The position numbers were made by a program, and so were the translations under genes. Under the pieces are notes generated by a model. That model was not told the DNA's origin. It saw only the letters and a list, made by a program, of their open reading frames with translations, and ran no database searches. Positions 1 to 8,278 of a DNA stretch of 64,000 nucleotides are shown here, piece after piece. Numbering within the stretch: position 1 is the first letter of the stretch; every line of letters begins with the position of its first letter. The DNA comes from Anaerolineae bacterium (GTDB lineage: Bacteria > Chloroflexota > Anaerolineae > Anaerolineales > Anaerolineaceae), in the NCBI GenBank assembly GCA_013178295.1, contig JABLWW010000006.1, positions 90,141 through 154,140 of the forward strand, given 5' to 3'.

Positions 1-86
1 TCCACCGGGCTGAGGCTGCTCTTGAAAAAGCCCGTACGACCGGCAAGCTGGTGTATTACTACCTGGATGGGCAGCAGGAGGGGTGA
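1..86 (+). CDS. 3' end of a GGDEF-like (diguanylate cyclase fold) protein, partial
   Basis: An open frame enters from the left edge (codons from base 3) and ends at TGA 84-86. The visible 27 residues contain an alanine-rich helix of the form RAEAALEKARTTGK followed by a short strand. This resembles the last helix of GGDEF domains (A-D-x-ALY-x-AK-x-x-GRN), though the canonical D, Y and N are replaced. The stop overlaps the GTG start of the BcsB-like gene by two bases, so the two are translationally coupled. Identity rests on a short tail, so it is tentative; the neighbouring BcsB and PilZ proteins make a c-di-GMP-related protein plausible. Confidence 0.45.
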   Translation, partial: HRAEAALEKARTTGKLVYYYLDGQQEG

Positions 87-2266
87 GCATGTTTTACAAA
101 AAGCTTTTTTTCCTGTTGCTGGTTGCTTTTTTGATCCTTGATGGGCAGATGCCATGGATACCGGAAGCGCACGCCTCTACGTTGTCAGAGGAGATTCTTA
201 TAACTCAGGTTGAGTTGCGGGATATTGGCTTGGTGATGGATCAGGTGTTGCAGGGCCCTTATGATTCTGCTGAGCTGTATTTTACATTGCCGCCTTCCTG
301 GAAGCTGACGGGTGATGAGGCGAAGCTGCACCTTAATCTGACAGCGTATTTTTCCAGCATGCTCATTGGGCAGGGCGCAACCAGCGCTGAGGGGCTGGTT
401 GCGGGCAACTTGACTGTGATGCTGAACGGCGTAACCCTGCAAAGACAATTTTTGCAGTCCAGCGGTAATCAGACAATCGAGATAACATTGCCCGAGGAGG
501 CTTTGATTGCAGAACCGTTGACGCAACAGCATCATCTGGTGATCCAATGGGATGCCAGCGCTTCTTGTAATTTTAACCTGGCGACCAGTGTGGTCATTCA
601 CCCTGATTCAAAATTCAGTTTCTCATATCAAAAAGCCGCTGTGTCGTTGGACTTGTCTGAATATCCAAGCCCGTTGTATCTACAGAATACCCCGTTTCCT
701 GCTGCGGTGACGATAGTGGTTCCGGATCAGCCCAGCCAACAGGAAATGCAGGCGGCGGTGGCTGTTGCGGTGGGCTTAGGCATTGTCAGTCAAGGCGAGT
801 TAAACCTGGAATTTGCGCCTGTTGGTCAGCTTCCCACAACATTGCGGGATAATACCCATTTGGTCATGGTTGGCAATGTGCACAAATTTGAGACGCTGAA
901 GGATAAAATCTCGACTGCCGCGCAGGATACCGATGGGATTATCCAAGAACTGCTTTCACCCTGGAATGCCGAGCGGGTGATCCTGGCGGTAACAGGGAGG
1001 ACAGACGAGAGCGTTCTAAAAGCAGCCCGAGCGGTCCATGGGGGCAGGATCATCAGCACGGCGGATGCCAGCCTTGCTATCGTTCGCCAGGCGCACGAAC
1101 AGCCTGGAGAAATGACCTACAGCGAGGATATTACCTTTGATCGGTTAACAATGGATGCGTTGACCTTTCGGGATTTTGGCACAACGCGCAAGACGCTGAT
1201 ATTCAACGTGCCTGCCGGGGTGGCTATTGGGGCTGATGCGTACGTTGATCTGGCTTTCAACCACTCGCAGTTGATTGACTACTTGCGTTCGGGAATGGTT
1301 CTGCGTCTGAATGGGCAACCAATCGGCAGTGTTCGTCTCAGCGATGTTACTTCCAGTTATAACCAGTTGCGTATCATTATTCCGCCTACTGCAATCCGTG
1401 TCGGGGCAAATCATCTTGAGATTCAGGTTGACCTGGTACCCAGAAATATTTGTACAGACCCGCGCCAGGAAAGCCTTTGGGTAACGATATTTGGCACTTC
1501 CAGCATTCACCTGCCTGTAACTACACAGGGTGTTGCAAGCCAGCCGGTACAGGCGTTGGGGCAGTACCCGCTGGCTGTGGCGGATGACCTTTCTGCAAGT
1601 GCCATGATTGTTTCGCAAAACAGCCCGCCGTCCTGGTATGTTGCGGTGCGTCTGGCGTATCAACTGGGTGCACTGGCGGGTATGGGCGGCTACCCCGAAA
1701 TTGTCTATGCCGAGTCCGTTCCACCTTCCTTGTGGTCAGAGAAACATCTCATCGTCATTGGCAACCCGCAGCAACTGCCAATCATGCCAGAGCTAAACCC
1801 CGTGCTGCCGCTGCCATTTGGCGCAGGCGGTGAGCCTGGGGCAGCATTATCTGCAGGGCTTAAATATCAGATTGATGAAAAACAGAGTATAGGCTACTTG
1901 CAGCTGGGGCAGACGTCTTCCGGTAAGGTGGTTTACGCGATTTTGGGGAACAGCGGCGCGGGGGTGCAGGCGGCAGCCGCTGTTCTTCAGAATCCACAGG
2001 CATTAAAAATGCTTTCTGCGGGCAATCTGGCAATTGTGCAGGGCAAAAGGCTGATGGTAGAGAACGTGTTGCTGGGTGAACAGGGGATGGAGCAAGCGGC
2101 GACTGTGATACCTGAGGAACCGGCTGTGCCTGCCGAACAGTCCTCTGTTGCAGCAAGCAGCAAGCCCGAAGGCTGGATTTTGCCGGTGATGGTGATTTCG
2201 ATTGCGCTGATTGTGCTTTTGCTGTCTCTTGAGATTTTTGCTGCCCTTGAAAAGCGAAGGGTGTGA
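83..2266 (+). CDS. BcsB-like cellulose synthase accessory/regulator protein
   Basis: The 727-residue product has an N-terminal signal sequence (hydrophobic residues about 9-24, then AHAS), a long extracytoplasmic beta-rich body, and one C-terminal membrane helix (about 699-720) with a short basic tail. The body holds two similar halves with lectin-like strands (TLPPSWKLTGDEAKLHLNL near residue 68 and VPAGVAIGADAYVDLAFNHS near 373), the architecture of the BcsB family, which couples to the synthase BcsA and guides the nascent polymer. The GTG at 83 is favoured because AGGAGGGG lies just upstream; ATG at 89 is the alternative. No BcsA is visible, but the gene follows a GGDEF-like tail and should sit in a larger EPS operon to the left. 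The polymer need not be cellulose. Confidence 0.8.
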   Translation: MSMFYKKLFFLLLVAFLILDGQMPWIPEAHASTLSEEILITQVELRDIGLVMDQVLQGPYDSAELYFTLPPSWKLTGDEAKLHLNLTAYFSSMLIGQGATSAEGLVAGNLTVMLNGVTLQRQFLQSSGNQTIEITLPEEALIAEPLTQQHHLVIQWDASASCNFNLATSVVIHPDSKFSFSYQKAAVSLDLSEYPSPLYLQNTPFPAAVTIVVPDQPSQQEMQAAVAVAVGLGIVSQGELNLEFAPVGQLPTTLRDNTHLVMVGNVHKFETLKDKISTAAQDTDGIIQELLSPWNAERVILAVTGRTDESVLKAARAVHGGRIISTADASLAIVRQAHEQPGEMTYSEDITFDRLTMDALTFRDFGTTRKTLIFNVPAGVAIGADAYVDLAFNHSQLIDYLRSGMVLRLNGQPIGSVRLSDVTSSYNQLRIIIPPTAIRVGANHLEIQVDLVPRNICTDPRQESLWVTIFGTSSIHLPVTTQGVASQPVQALGQYPLAVADDLSASAMIVSQNSPPSWYVAVRLAYQLGALAGMGGYPEIVYAESVPPSLWSEKHLIVIGNPQQLPIMPELNPVLPLPFGAGGEPGAALSAGLKYQIDEKQSIGYLQLGQTSSGKVVYAILGNSGAGVQAAAAVLQNPQALKMLSAGNLAIVQGKRLMVENVLLGEQGMEQAATVIPEEPAVPAEQSSVAASSKPEGWILPVMVISIALIVLLLSLEIFAALEKRRV

Positions 2267-2267
2267 G

Positions 2268-3401
2268 GTGGTGCACGTCCTGTTCGTCATTCGTTCGCTG
2301 AATATTGGCGGGGCAGAGCAGCAACTGATTGAGCTGGTAAGACATATTGACCGTTCGCGTTTTTTCATCAGTGTGGCGACTTTTTACGATGGCGGTGCCT
2401 TGCGCCCAGAGATCGAAGGACTTGAAGGAGTACAGGTTTTCTCGCTGGGCAAGCGCAGCCGCTGGGACTTGCTTGTTTTGATGCGGCAATTGCAAAAGCT
2501 GATACACCAGCTCAAGCCGGATGTGATCCACAGCTACCTGGATACCGCCAATGTCGTTTGTTTGCTGATAGGCAAACTGTGCCGGGTGCCTGTGGTGTGG
2601 GGAATACGCTCCTCCTTTGTCGATTTTTCGGACTATTGCTGGACAGATGCATTTGTGTACCGGCTGGGGGCGTGGCTGTCCCCTCTTGCGGCGGGCATCA
2701 TTGTTAATTCGGAGGCGGGGAAGAAATATCACGCGTCTAAGGGCTACCATATCCAAAAAATGTATGTGGTTCCAAACGGGATTGATACGCGGGTGTATTA
2801 TCCGGATCGAGAGGCTGGTCTGCGGGTGCGTTGTGAGTGGGGGGTGTCGGCTGATGACCAGCTGGTTGGGATGATTGCCCGTTTGGATGTAATCAAGGAT
2901 TATCCGACCTATTTGCGGGCTATTTCTCAGCTGGCGAGAAATGGTTCTCGAGCGCGTTTTGTGTGTGTAGGCGATGGTGATGCGCAATACCTCCGCCAGC
3001 TGATTGATCTGGCGGAGGAGCTTGGAATCTCTGAAAGGCTGCTATGGGTTGGAGCGCGCCGCGATATGCCTGCAGTGTACAATGCCTTGGATCTATTGGT
3101 ATTGTCTTCCTACGGCGAGGGTTTTTCAAACGTGATCGCAGAAGCGATGGCTTGTGGTGTGCCATGTGTGGTAACCGATGTGGGTGATTCGGCGCTGATT
3201 GTAGGAAATACAGGGCGGGTGGTGCCAGTACGTAACCCACAGGCAATGGCAGAAGCAGTCCAGTCACTGCTGGCGGTTTCGCCGGAAAAACGCGGGGTAC
3301 TGAAGGAAGCTGCTCGCCAGCGTATCCAGACCGAGTTTAACAGCGCGCTGATGGCGCAAAGAACCGAAAGCATTTTAAAGAATTCGGCCTCTGTTTGCTG
3401 A
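2268..3401 (+). CDS. GT4-type glycosyltransferase (GT-B fold)
   Basis: The 377-residue cytoplasmic enzyme starts with the GT-B pattern HVLFVIRSLNIGGAEQQL, where the donor/acceptor glycine loop GGAE is typical of family GT4. The C-terminal half has VGMIARLDVIKDY and the nucleotide-sugar motif EGFSNVIAEAMACGVPCVVTD, holding the conserved Glu residues of the E-x7-E motif. The start is placed at GTG 2268 (GTG 2271 is equally possible), immediately after the BcsB-like stop, since homology begins right there; the longer in-frame N-terminus overlaps the previous gene. It probably adds a sugar to the exopolysaccharide or its carrier. Donor and acceptor cannot be read from sequence. Confidence 0.85.
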   Translation: MVHVLFVIRSLNIGGAEQQLIELVRHIDRSRFFISVATFYDGGALRPEIEGLEGVQVFSLGKRSRWDLLVLMRQLQKLIHQLKPDVIHSYLDTANVVCLLIGKLCRVPVVWGIRSSFVDFSDYCWTDAFVYRLGAWLSPLAAGIIVNSEAGKKYHASKGYHIQKMYVVPNGIDTRVYYPDREAGLRVRCEWGVSADDQLVGMIARLDVIKDYPTYLRAISQLARNGSRARFVCVGDGDAQYLRQLIDLAEELGISERLLWVGARRDMPAVYNALDLLVLSSYGEGFSNVIAEAMACGVPCVVTDVGDSALIVGNTGRVVPVRNPQAMAEAVQSLLAVSPEKRGVLKEAARQRIQTEFNSALMAQRTESILKNSASVC

Positions 3402-3458
3402 TGCTATGTTTGCGTTGATGATGGTAAAATAATCATGGAGACCCAAGGAGGAAAGCAC

Positions 3459-3944
3459 ATGCAAATTTTGACTGTGAAAATCGAAAAGCCTGAAGAGACA
3501 AACTTCATTCTTGGCCAGTCGCACTTTATCAAGACAGTAGAAGACATTCATGAGGCGCTGGTCAACGCTGTGCCGGGGATAAAATTTGGGCTGGCGTTCT
3601 GTGAGGCTTCGGGCAAGTGTCTGGTGCGCTGGGCGGGTAGTGACCCGGCGTTGGTAGAGCTGGCGAAGAAGAACGCTCTGGCGATTGGCGCCGGACATAG
3701 TTTCATTCTCTTTTTAGGTGAAGGATATTTTCCCATTAATGTTTTGAATGTCATTAAAGCTGTGCCTGAGGTATGCCGTATCTTTTGTGCAACAGCAAAC
3801 CCGACCACTGTTCTGGTTGCTGAACTTGAGCAGGGCAGGGGCATTCTTGGTGTGGTAGATGGCTTTGCTCCAAAAGGAGTGGAAGAAGAGGCTGATATTC
3901 AGTGGCGCAAAGATTTTCTGCGCAAAATTGGTTACAAATTCTAA
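3459..3944 (+). CDS. Adenosine-specific kinase family protein (DUF355)
   Basis: The 161-residue protein matches the adenosine-specific kinase family (PF04008): [31 protein letters not shown] at the N-terminus, then a glycine-rich [19 protein letters not shown] and [21 protein letters not shown]. Length is the usual size of the family, which is best known from archaea and thermophilic bacteria; members bind adenosine or AMP, and phosphorylation of adenosine has been proposed. ATG 3459 is chosen over ATG 3435 because AAGGAGG at 3445-3451 sits correctly before it. The gene is not obviously related to the EPS genes around it and probably has a house-keeping nucleoside role. Product family is secure, substrate less so. 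Confidence 0.88.
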   Translation: MQILTVKIEKPEETNFILGQSHFIKTVEDIHEALVNAVPGIKFGLAFCEASGKCLVRWAGSDPALVELAKKNALAIGAGHSFILFLGEGYFPINVLNVIKAVPEVCRIFCATANPTTVLVAELEQGRGILGVVDGFAPKGVEEEADIQWRKDFLRKIGYKF

Positions 3945-4030
3945 TTTTGTGGCTGGCTGGCAAGACTTTTACAGGAGATAGCCGTCTTAACCTTCTGCGC
4001 TCTGTGAAAGAGGTCTTTGGAGGAGAACAC

Positions 4031-5044
4031 TTGAGAATGAGATTTGTGCCATTTGTTTTGTTTGTGAGCTTGCTCCTGTTATTGAGTTGTCAGCTTCCTT
4101 TCTCTGCCGCTCAGCCGTTTTCTGAGGATGAAATGGCGACGCGTATCGCTCAGGCGCTGACCTCTATGCCTGCGCAGGGATCACCCTCTTTACAAGAACC
4201 AACGCTAGATTTTGTGTTTCCAACAGCCGGAAACCTGCCTGATCTGCAACCCACTGCCAGCCAGACGCCGGTTGTGGCAACGCCTGCGCCCAGTGAGACT
4301 CCGCTGGTGATCGTTGTAACCCCAACGTTTGAGCCTGCCACGGCAACGCCAACCGAAGCAGAGATGCCGGTGTTGCCGACCAGCTACCTGCTACCGACCC
4401 TGACGCCGGTGCCGGATTTCTTTCTCCCGACGATAACACCGCCCCCAGGCGACCCGCGCGATACTTTTGGCCCCCCCACTGCTGCCGACCCAATGGACAC
4501 CCCCAATGATTGGTTTTGGCCAGTAGGGCCTGACCAGTTCACAGATGCGTCTTTTACCGGCGCATATATGCGTCTGACCGGCTTGACAAGCAAGTCGGGG
4601 TGGCGTATGCCGGGTATCCGCCCCGGGGATAATTATTATGCCGAGATAATTGCCCGACCGGAAAAGTGCTCAGGGCGTGATAATTTTGGTATTATTTTCC
4701 GCGTGCCAGATTCAAAGCTCCCAGCGCAAGGGTATCTCTTTTCAATATCATGTGACGGCGCTTACAAATTGTGGATGTGGGATGGGCTTTCGGGTAAGGA
4801 AGGAACCGCAAAGCTGTTGATTGGTTGGCGTAACAGTGATACCATCCGAAAAGGGTCTGAACAACCCAACCGTATTGGCGTGCAGGCAATTGATAACACC
4901 TTCACCTTCTATATCAATGGCTATTTGGTGGATACATACATAGATAAGACGTTCACCACAGGCGGTTTTGGAGTTTTTGTGGATGCAGTGGATACGGATA
5001 AGCTGACCATTGATATTGATGAGGTGGTTTACTGGAAGAAATAA
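4031..5044 (+). CDS. Lipoprotein with Pro/Thr-rich linker and C-terminal lectin-like (concanavalin-type) domain
   Basis: The 337-residue product begins with a signal peptide ending in the lipobox LLLSC, with Cys20 as the lipid-modified residue. Residues about 60-165 form a low-complexity Pro/Thr/Ala linker typical of proteins that hold a domain away from the membrane. The last ~170 residues form a beta-sandwich-like domain (GWRMPGIRPGDNYYAEI, NFGIIFRVPD, TFTFYINGYLVDTY, GGFGVFVDA) resembling laminin-G/DUF1080-type carbohydrate-binding domains. TTG 4031 is chosen since TTTGGAGGAG precedes it at good spacing; ATG 4037 is the alternative. It is likely a cell-surface sensor or polysaccharide-binding protein; no catalytic motif is recognised. 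Confidence 0.7.
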   Translation: MRMRFVPFVLFVSLLLLLSCQLPFSAAQPFSEDEMATRIAQALTSMPAQGSPSLQEPTLDFVFPTAGNLPDLQPTASQTPVVATPAPSETPLVIVVTPTFEPATATPTEAEMPVLPTSYLLPTLTPVPDFFLPTITPPPGDPRDTFGPPTAADPMDTPNDWFWPVGPDQFTDASFTGAYMRLTGLTSKSGWRMPGIRPGDNYYAEIIARPEKCSGRDNFGIIFRVPDSKLPAQGYLFSISCDGAYKLWMWDGLSGKEGTAKLLIGWRNSDTIRKGSEQPNRIGVQAIDNTFTFYINGYLVDTYIDKTFTTGGFGVFVDAVDTDKLTIDIDEVVYWKK

Positions 5045-5075
5045 ACCACGACAGTTTTTGTGAAAGGGTAGTCAA

Positions 5076-5426
5076 ATGGAGACTTATGAGAAGCGAAAGT
5101 TAAAACGCAGACACCTGATATATTACTTGCGGGTATTTGACCAGAAAACGGGTCAGTTGCTTGGTCACCTGGTGGATATTACCACAGAGGGGATCATGTT
5201 GATCAGTGAAAAGCCAATTGAGGTGAACCGCACCTACAAAGTCCGCATGGCGTTGCCTACCCAGATTCTGCGCAGATCCGATATGGTGTTTGAGGCTGTC
5301 AGTGTTTGGTCAAAGCGAGATGTCAACCCCGATTTTTTTGCCACCGGGTTTCGTATCACCGGTGTAAGCGAAGAGGATGTCGCCGTAGTGGAGCGCTTGA
5401 TCCACCGTTATGGGTTTAATGATTGA
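5076..5426 (+). CDS. PilZ domain protein, candidate c-di-GMP receptor
   Basis: The 116-residue single-domain protein has the two c-di-GMP-binding elements of PilZ domains: an RxxxR box at R7-KLK-R11 and a D-x-[S/T]-x-x-G box at D34-I-T36-T-E-G39, here with Thr in place of the usual Ser. The rest follows the PilZ beta-barrel pattern, with YKVRMALP and FFATGFRITGVSEED near the end. It is the last gene of the rightward EPS block and ends before a large hairpin. With the GGDEF-like tail at the left edge, it suggests c-di-GMP control of polymer synthesis. The binding claim is from motif recognition only. Confidence 0.75.
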   Translation: METYEKRKLKRRHLIYYLRVFDQKTGQLLGHLVDITTEGIMLISEKPIEVNRTYKVRMALPTQILRRSDMVFEAVSVWSKRDVNPDFFATGFRITGVSEEDVAVVERLIHRYGFND

Positions 5427-5474
5427 CATCTTACCCGGCTGAGAGGGGCCACAGAAAAGATTCCTCAGAGTTCT

Positions 5475-5531
5475 TTAAACGTTTGCGCTCTGACGGAGAT
5501 ATCCTTTTCCTGTCAGAGCGCAAGTGTTTAA
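5475..5531. terminator. Long inverted repeat between convergent operons, likely bidirectional terminator
   Basis: Bases 5483-5494 (TTGCGCTCTGAC) pair perfectly with 5512-5523. The stem continues outward through two G-U pairs into TTAAAC (5475-5480) with GTTTAA (5526-5531), giving about 20 pairs around a 17-base loop. It lies between the PilZ gene stop and the stop of the leftward membrane-protein operon, exactly where a shared terminator is expected. There is no strong T-run on either side, so it may work as a weak intrinsic or factor-assisted terminator, or protect 3' ends. Confidence 0.6.
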
Positions 5532-5571
5532 TTGGCAGATATATATGCTGAAGAAGCAGGAGCGTTTTTGT

Positions 5572-6219
5572 TTAGGGGAATAGTTTCTTTTCCAGTTCCA
5601 GAAGTTTGCTGTACAGGGCTTCAAGGTCAGATTTGGCAGTCAGCGGGTCACTGACCAGTTGCCGCTTGACCAGATCCAGGCGCGCTTCCAGGATGCTGGC
5701 GTTGTTGGGGTCAGTCGATCGCAACTTGGCGTTGAATTTATCCATGTTGGGCTTCAGATCTTCCAGCGCTTGCTGTGCTTCAGGCCCATTCTTGTTTGCC
5801 AGTGCCAATCGAGCCCGGTTGACATCCACCATCACTTCAAGATAGTCGGTGAACAATTCTGACTGCTGCAACGCCGCCTGTGCATCCTTAAGTTTGGACT
5901 GGGTTTTTTCCAGTTCCTGACGCGTATCTTCTAACTGCTGGCTGGTCGCCCGAAGTTCGCGCGCTGTCTCAGCGCGCTCTTTTTCTACTGGAAGGTACAG
6001 CAGTATGTAAGCGCAGAGCACACCCAGCGCAAATAGACCTGCAACCATGCCTGCGATTCGCAAAAAGGGACGCATAAAGCGCCCCAAACGTGTCTCCTGG
6101 CTGAATATCTGGTAGAAAACGGACTGTTTTGTGACGCTTTCCTCTGGTGTCTCAGGGGAAACGGTTTCTGCAATGTTCTCGGTTATAAGTTCCTTCTCTT
6201 CTGAGTTGTGGCTTTCCAT
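5572..6219 (-). CDS. Single-span membrane protein with coiled coil, unknown function
   Basis: The 215-residue protein has an acidic cytoplasmic N-terminus (about 1-50), one membrane helix (about 54-76), then a charged coiled coil (about 78-120, heptad pattern ELRATSQQLEDTRQELEKTQ) and a helical C-terminal domain to 215 that ends KLLELEKKLFP. No enzyme motif is seen. It is the third of three consecutive genes with the same plan and is transcribed last, 9 bases after the 306-residue neighbour. I do not recognise the family; it may be an envelope scaffold or a partner or substrate of the two proteases upstream. Confidence 0.7.
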   Translation of the reverse strand: MESHNSEEKELITENIAETVSPETPEESVTKQSVFYQIFSQETRLGRFMRPFLRIAGMVAGLFALGVLCAYILLYLPVEKERAETARELRATSQQLEDTRQELEKTQSKLKDAQAALQQSELFTDYLEVMVDVNRARLALANKNGPEAQQALEDLKPNMDKFNAKLRSTDPNNASILEARLDLVKRQLVSDPLTAKSDLEALYSKLLELEKKLFP

Positions 6220-6228
6220 TCGTGCTCC

Positions 6229-7149
6229 TTAAGGTGTTTTGTTGGTGGGAGATATCGTCAATATGACAGTAGGAGCAGGCGTCTGTTGGGTCTGGTCGCT
6301 GGAGGTTGGGGGTGTCGCCGTAAGCTGCGGGATGGTTAAGGTTTCGACGCTGATCTCTTCCTCCGCGCTGAACCCTTTTGCAAGCATACGCCATGCAATA
6401 TCCAGATCATCTGAGGCTAAGATTGGAGACTGCGGCAGGTTGTTGAGCGCCATATCCAGCCGCTGTATCCATACGCTTAAGATTGCCTGCTTTTCGGCTG
6501 GTGTTTCGGTCTGCATGGTCAGCAACACCTGGCGGGCGGTGCGGATGTCTTCTTGCGCTAACCCAAAATTGTTTTGCGCCATAAACAGGCGGCTGCGGCT
6601 GAGCAGTTCCATTGCCTTAAGGATATATACCTCGCGCCGCAGTTCTGCCAGCGGCGCATCTTCGGCTGTCAACGTTTTCTGCAGGGCTGAGAATTCTGTC
6701 CGATGGTCGGATATCTGTTTCTCGACATCATCCAGATACGCTTCAAGTTCATCCAGCCGTTTGAGTTCGGAGGAAACTTCGTCAGAGAGCTGTTCCAGAC
6801 GCGCAACATTGCTCTGAAGCTCTGCAATTGTTTCACCATTTTTCAGGCTTTGTTTTTCCAACTCGGTGAGGCGTTGGTTAAACTGGCTGAGACGGCTTTC
6901 TGTTTGGGATTGCGCCTGGCGAGTTTCAAGGACTTCCAGCCTGGCAAGATTATCTAGCGAGGGCTGCATGACTTGCCAATAGAAGTACATTGATCCGAAA
7001 TAGTAGAGAGCAATTCCCAGAACAAATCCCAGCAGCAAGACAAGAATCAGTCGTAACACACCTCTCAGAAAAGCTGCTAGGCCGCCCTTGCTATTCTTGC
7101 TATTGCGGGGTGCTGAAGGTGGAGGGGGGATAAATTCATCTTCGAACAT
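6229..7149 (-). CDS. Single-span membrane protein with long coiled coil, unknown function
   Basis: The 306-residue product starts with a short Pro-rich cytoplasmic segment, then a membrane helix (about 29-55), then an extended coiled coil (about 64-175; VLETRQAQSQTESRLSQFN and further leucine/glutamate heptads), a helical domain to about 260 and a Thr/Pro-rich tail. It lies 9 bases downstream of the 358-residue gene and 9 bases upstream of the 215-residue gene, so all three are probably made together. The layout resembles HemX-like or chain-length-regulator-like membrane coiled-coil proteins, but no specific match can be claimed. Confidence 0.7.
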   Translation of the reverse strand: MFEDEFIPPPPSAPRNSKNSKGGLAAFLRGVLRLILVLLLGFVLGIALYYFGSMYFYWQVMQPSLDNLARLEVLETRQAQSQTESRLSQFNQRLTELEKQSLKNGETIAELQSNVARLEQLSDEVSSELKRLDELEAYLDDVEKQISDHRTEFSALQKTLTAEDAPLAELRREVYILKAMELLSRSRLFMAQNNFGLAQEDIRTARQVLLTMQTETPAEKQAILSVWIQRLDMALNNLPQSPILASDDLDIAWRMLAKGFSAEEEISVETLTIPQLTATPPTSSDQTQQTPAPTVILTISPTNKTP

Positions 7150-7158
7150 GCTGCCTCC

Positions 7159-8235
7159 TTAAGGCTGTTCCGGCGCAGGAATTTCGCTCAAGAGGCTGCG
7201 CAGTTTTTCTAAGAAGCTGTCAAAAATCTTGCTGCGCTCTTTAAGGCTGGTGTATTGTTCCTCCAGTATTTTCATCTGCTCCTGCAATCCAGCCAGTTCC
7301 TCCAGGTTCTTATCCAGCTCGGTGCGTATGGTTTGCGTTTGCCCTTCAATGGCATCAATGCGTCCGCTGAGTGCTTCGATGCTGTCCATCCGTGACCGCA
7401 GACTTTCTGTCTCTTCTTGAAGTGCTTTGAGGTCGCCGCCGAGCGTCTCAATTTGCGCCTGCATCAGAGAAACCTGACGGGCGGGCGCAAAGCGAAGCCC
7501 GCCGTTCAAACTTGCCAGAATGCCCAATGTGACCAGGATGCCCAGCAGGAAGTACAGAAAACCAATACCGGATATCCATGCCAGGGTCTCGTTCTTTTCC
7601 AGCACGCGCTTTTGCCCTGCATTTTGGGGTGGAGGTATCACTGCCAGCCGCCTTTCGATTGCTCTGGGGGGCGGTATAGGAGGAGGTGTCTGCTCCTCCG
7701 GGGAACTTTTGAAGATTTTGGTGACTCTTCCTTCAACATCCGCAATAAAATCCGGCAGGGATGCCCCATCCGTTGGGCGTTTAATTTCGGGGGGTTGTTC
7801 CTCTGCCTCTATCACAGTTACCAGAGTGGCTGGTGCAGGGGCTTCAGCCGCCAGAACTTCTTCTGGGGAAGGTTCTATCTGGGGCGCCACGGCGGCTTGT
7901 TCTGGAACGTTTTGCTGTGTGGGGGGGGCGCTGGTCTCGGCTTTTGATGTGGTTTTTGCTGTTGGGCGTGCAGCTGGCTTGACTTTTTCCGGCTGCGGAG
8001 GCGCGGGTTTTTCTTTTGCCTTATCAGCCGTTATTTGCTGTTGTTTTTGGCTGGCAGCGGGTTGGCTTTTGGCAGACGGGACTGGCTTGGCGCTTGAAGC
8101 CTTGTCAACGGGTGGAGCGGATGCAGCCGCTGCACTCGCCGTTGGTTCATCTGTAGGCAAAGCCGCCGTTTTGGCTTTGGCGAGAGAACGGGCTTTTTGG
8201 GGCTTTGGAGCGGCTTGTTGATTGGATTCGGTCAT
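7159..8235 (-). CDS. Ala/Pro/Lys-rich membrane protein with coiled coil, unknown function
   Basis: The 358-residue product has a long disordered N-terminus (about 1-210) rich in Ala, Pro, Lys and Gln, one membrane helix (about 218-241), then a coiled coil (about 252-340) and a short Pro-rich end. The low-complexity half is cytoplasmic if the coil is outside, as in its two downstream neighbours. ATG 8235 is used because AAGGAG lies 10 bases upstream; the longer start at 8259 would include that site. Such Lys/Ala/Pro regions often contact nucleic acids or large complexes, but no partner can be named. Confidence 0.7.
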   Translation of the reverse strand: MTESNQQAAPKPQKARSLAKAKTAALPTDEPTASAAAASAPPVDKASSAKPVPSAKSQPAASQKQQQITADKAKEKPAPPQPEKVKPAARPTAKTTSKAETSAPPTQQNVPEQAAVAPQIEPSPEEVLAAEAPAPATLVTVIEAEEQPPEIKRPTDGASLPDFIADVEGRVTKIFKSSPEEQTPPPIPPPRAIERRLAVIPPPQNAGQKRVLEKNETLAWISGIGFLYFLLGILVTLGILASLNGGLRFAPARQVSLMQAQIETLGGDLKALQEETESLRSRMDSIEALSGRIDAIEGQTQTIRTELDKNLEELAGLQEQMKILEEQYTSLKERSKIFDSFLEKLRSLLSEIPAPEQP

Positions 8236-8278
8236 TTTTTGCTTTCTCCTTGAGAACAATTCGCATCCACACGAGAAA

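Noticed and set aside
1860-2987. Leftward 375-codon frame across the BcsB-like and GT4 genes
   Set aside because: It crosses two convincing rightward genes, has composition of a shadow frame, and no domain or ribosome site.
3395-3430. Possible promoter (TTGCTG ... TAAAAT) before the adenosine-specific kinase gene
   Set aside because: Spacing is about 24 bases rather than 16-18, so it is not a convincing promoter by sequence alone.
5483-5523. Possible CRISPR-like palindromic repeat
   Set aside because: The arm occurs once as a single inverted pair, not in a regularly spaced array.
6239-6817. Rightward serine/arginine-rich frame opposite the coiled-coil gene
   Set aside because: The coiled-coil heptads on the - strand explain the open frame; the Ser/Arg-rich protein is a typical antisense artefact.
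7520-8221. Rightward 233-codon Ala/Gly/Ser-rich frame opposite the low-complexity membrane protein
   Set aside because: The opposite strand has a low-complexity Ala/Pro/Lys region whose repeats keep several frames open; no start signal or domain supports a real gene.
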